DNA of 64,000 bases from Roseibium aggregatum (GTDB lineage Bacteria; Pseudomonadota; Alphaproteobacteria; Rhizobiales; Stappiaceae): the NCBI RefSeq assembly GCF_014692675.1, contig NZ_JABFCZ010000018.1:78514-142513 (forward strand), written 5' to 3'. The notes under the pieces are model-generated. The model ran no database searches, was not told the DNA's origin, and saw only the letters and a list, made by a program, of their open reading frames with translations. The stretch's first letter is position 1; each line of letters begins with the position of its first letter. The position numbers were made by a program, and so were the translations under genes. Of this stretch, positions 63,959-64,000 are shown in pieces.

Positions 63959-64000
63959 GGATGGCCGGGACCGTAATCCCCATGGCCAAGAACCGTCCTT

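Overview
The window is about 64 kb of G+C-rich bacterial chromosome. Gene content and order point to an alphaproteobacterium of the Hyphomicrobiales (Rhizobiales), probably near Stappiaceae such as Roseibium or Labrenzia. This placement is inferred from protein style and gene neighbourhoods (frcCA with a sugar kinase beside zwf-edd-eda, ilvBN near serA, divergent miaA/serB, rhizobial-type Leu and Ile/Val leader peptides), not from a database search. I see no prophage, CRISPR array or integrated island. The only hint of a mobile element is at the right edge.

Layout. 0-10 kb: the end of a fructose-type ABC importer, a PfkB sugar kinase, the Entner-Doudoroff set zwf-edd-eda, then a PilZ protein, a LysE exporter, a secreted delta-class carbonic anhydrase and pgi. 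Very similar palindromes lie just upstream of zwf and pgi, which suggests one LacI-type regulator for both. 10-20 kb: two paralogous glycine-zipper lipoproteins, alanine dehydrogenase with a divergent Lrp-type regulator, an SMP-30 lactonase, LtrA, a secreted tandem-repeat protein, TrhO, and a monooxygenase/DUF2783 pair with a divergent LuxR-type regulator. 20-30 kb: tRNA-Lys(CTT), an intergenic palindromic repeat, an attenuator-controlled ilvB-ilvN operon, arylamine N-acetyltransferase, serA, a chemoreceptor gene interrupted by an in-frame amber codon, pdxJ and an FMN reductase.

30-47 kb: a PRC-barrel protein, a matrixin-like protease, a GGDEF/EAL protein, nitrilase with a divergent AraC regulator, a siderophore-interacting reductase with a divergent TetR regulator and palindromic operator, ilvC, a 954-residue Sel1-repeat protein, a membrane diguanylate cyclase, a lipoprotein DD-carboxypeptidase, an ABC-2 exporter and pirin. 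47-64 kb: a Cys-rich secreted protein of unknown function, a GNAT-Nudix fusion, PhzF, gamma-glutamyltransferase, a MarR/aldo-keto reductase operon with a 20-bp operator, a Kazal-type protein, leuA behind a Leu-rich leader peptide, a CoA-transferase, a serine hydrolase, miaA and serB with overlapping divergent start codons, and REP-like repeats.

How it fits together. Sugar taken up and phosphorylated can flow through Pgi, Zwf, Edd and Eda to pyruvate, which feeds IlvB/IlvN, IlvC and LeuA. SerA, SerB and Ald add serine and alanine metabolism. The best candidates for a second look are the two attenuation leaders, the shared zwf/pgi operator, the broken chemoreceptor, the monooxygenase/DUF2783/LuxR cluster, and several secreted proteins of unknown function.
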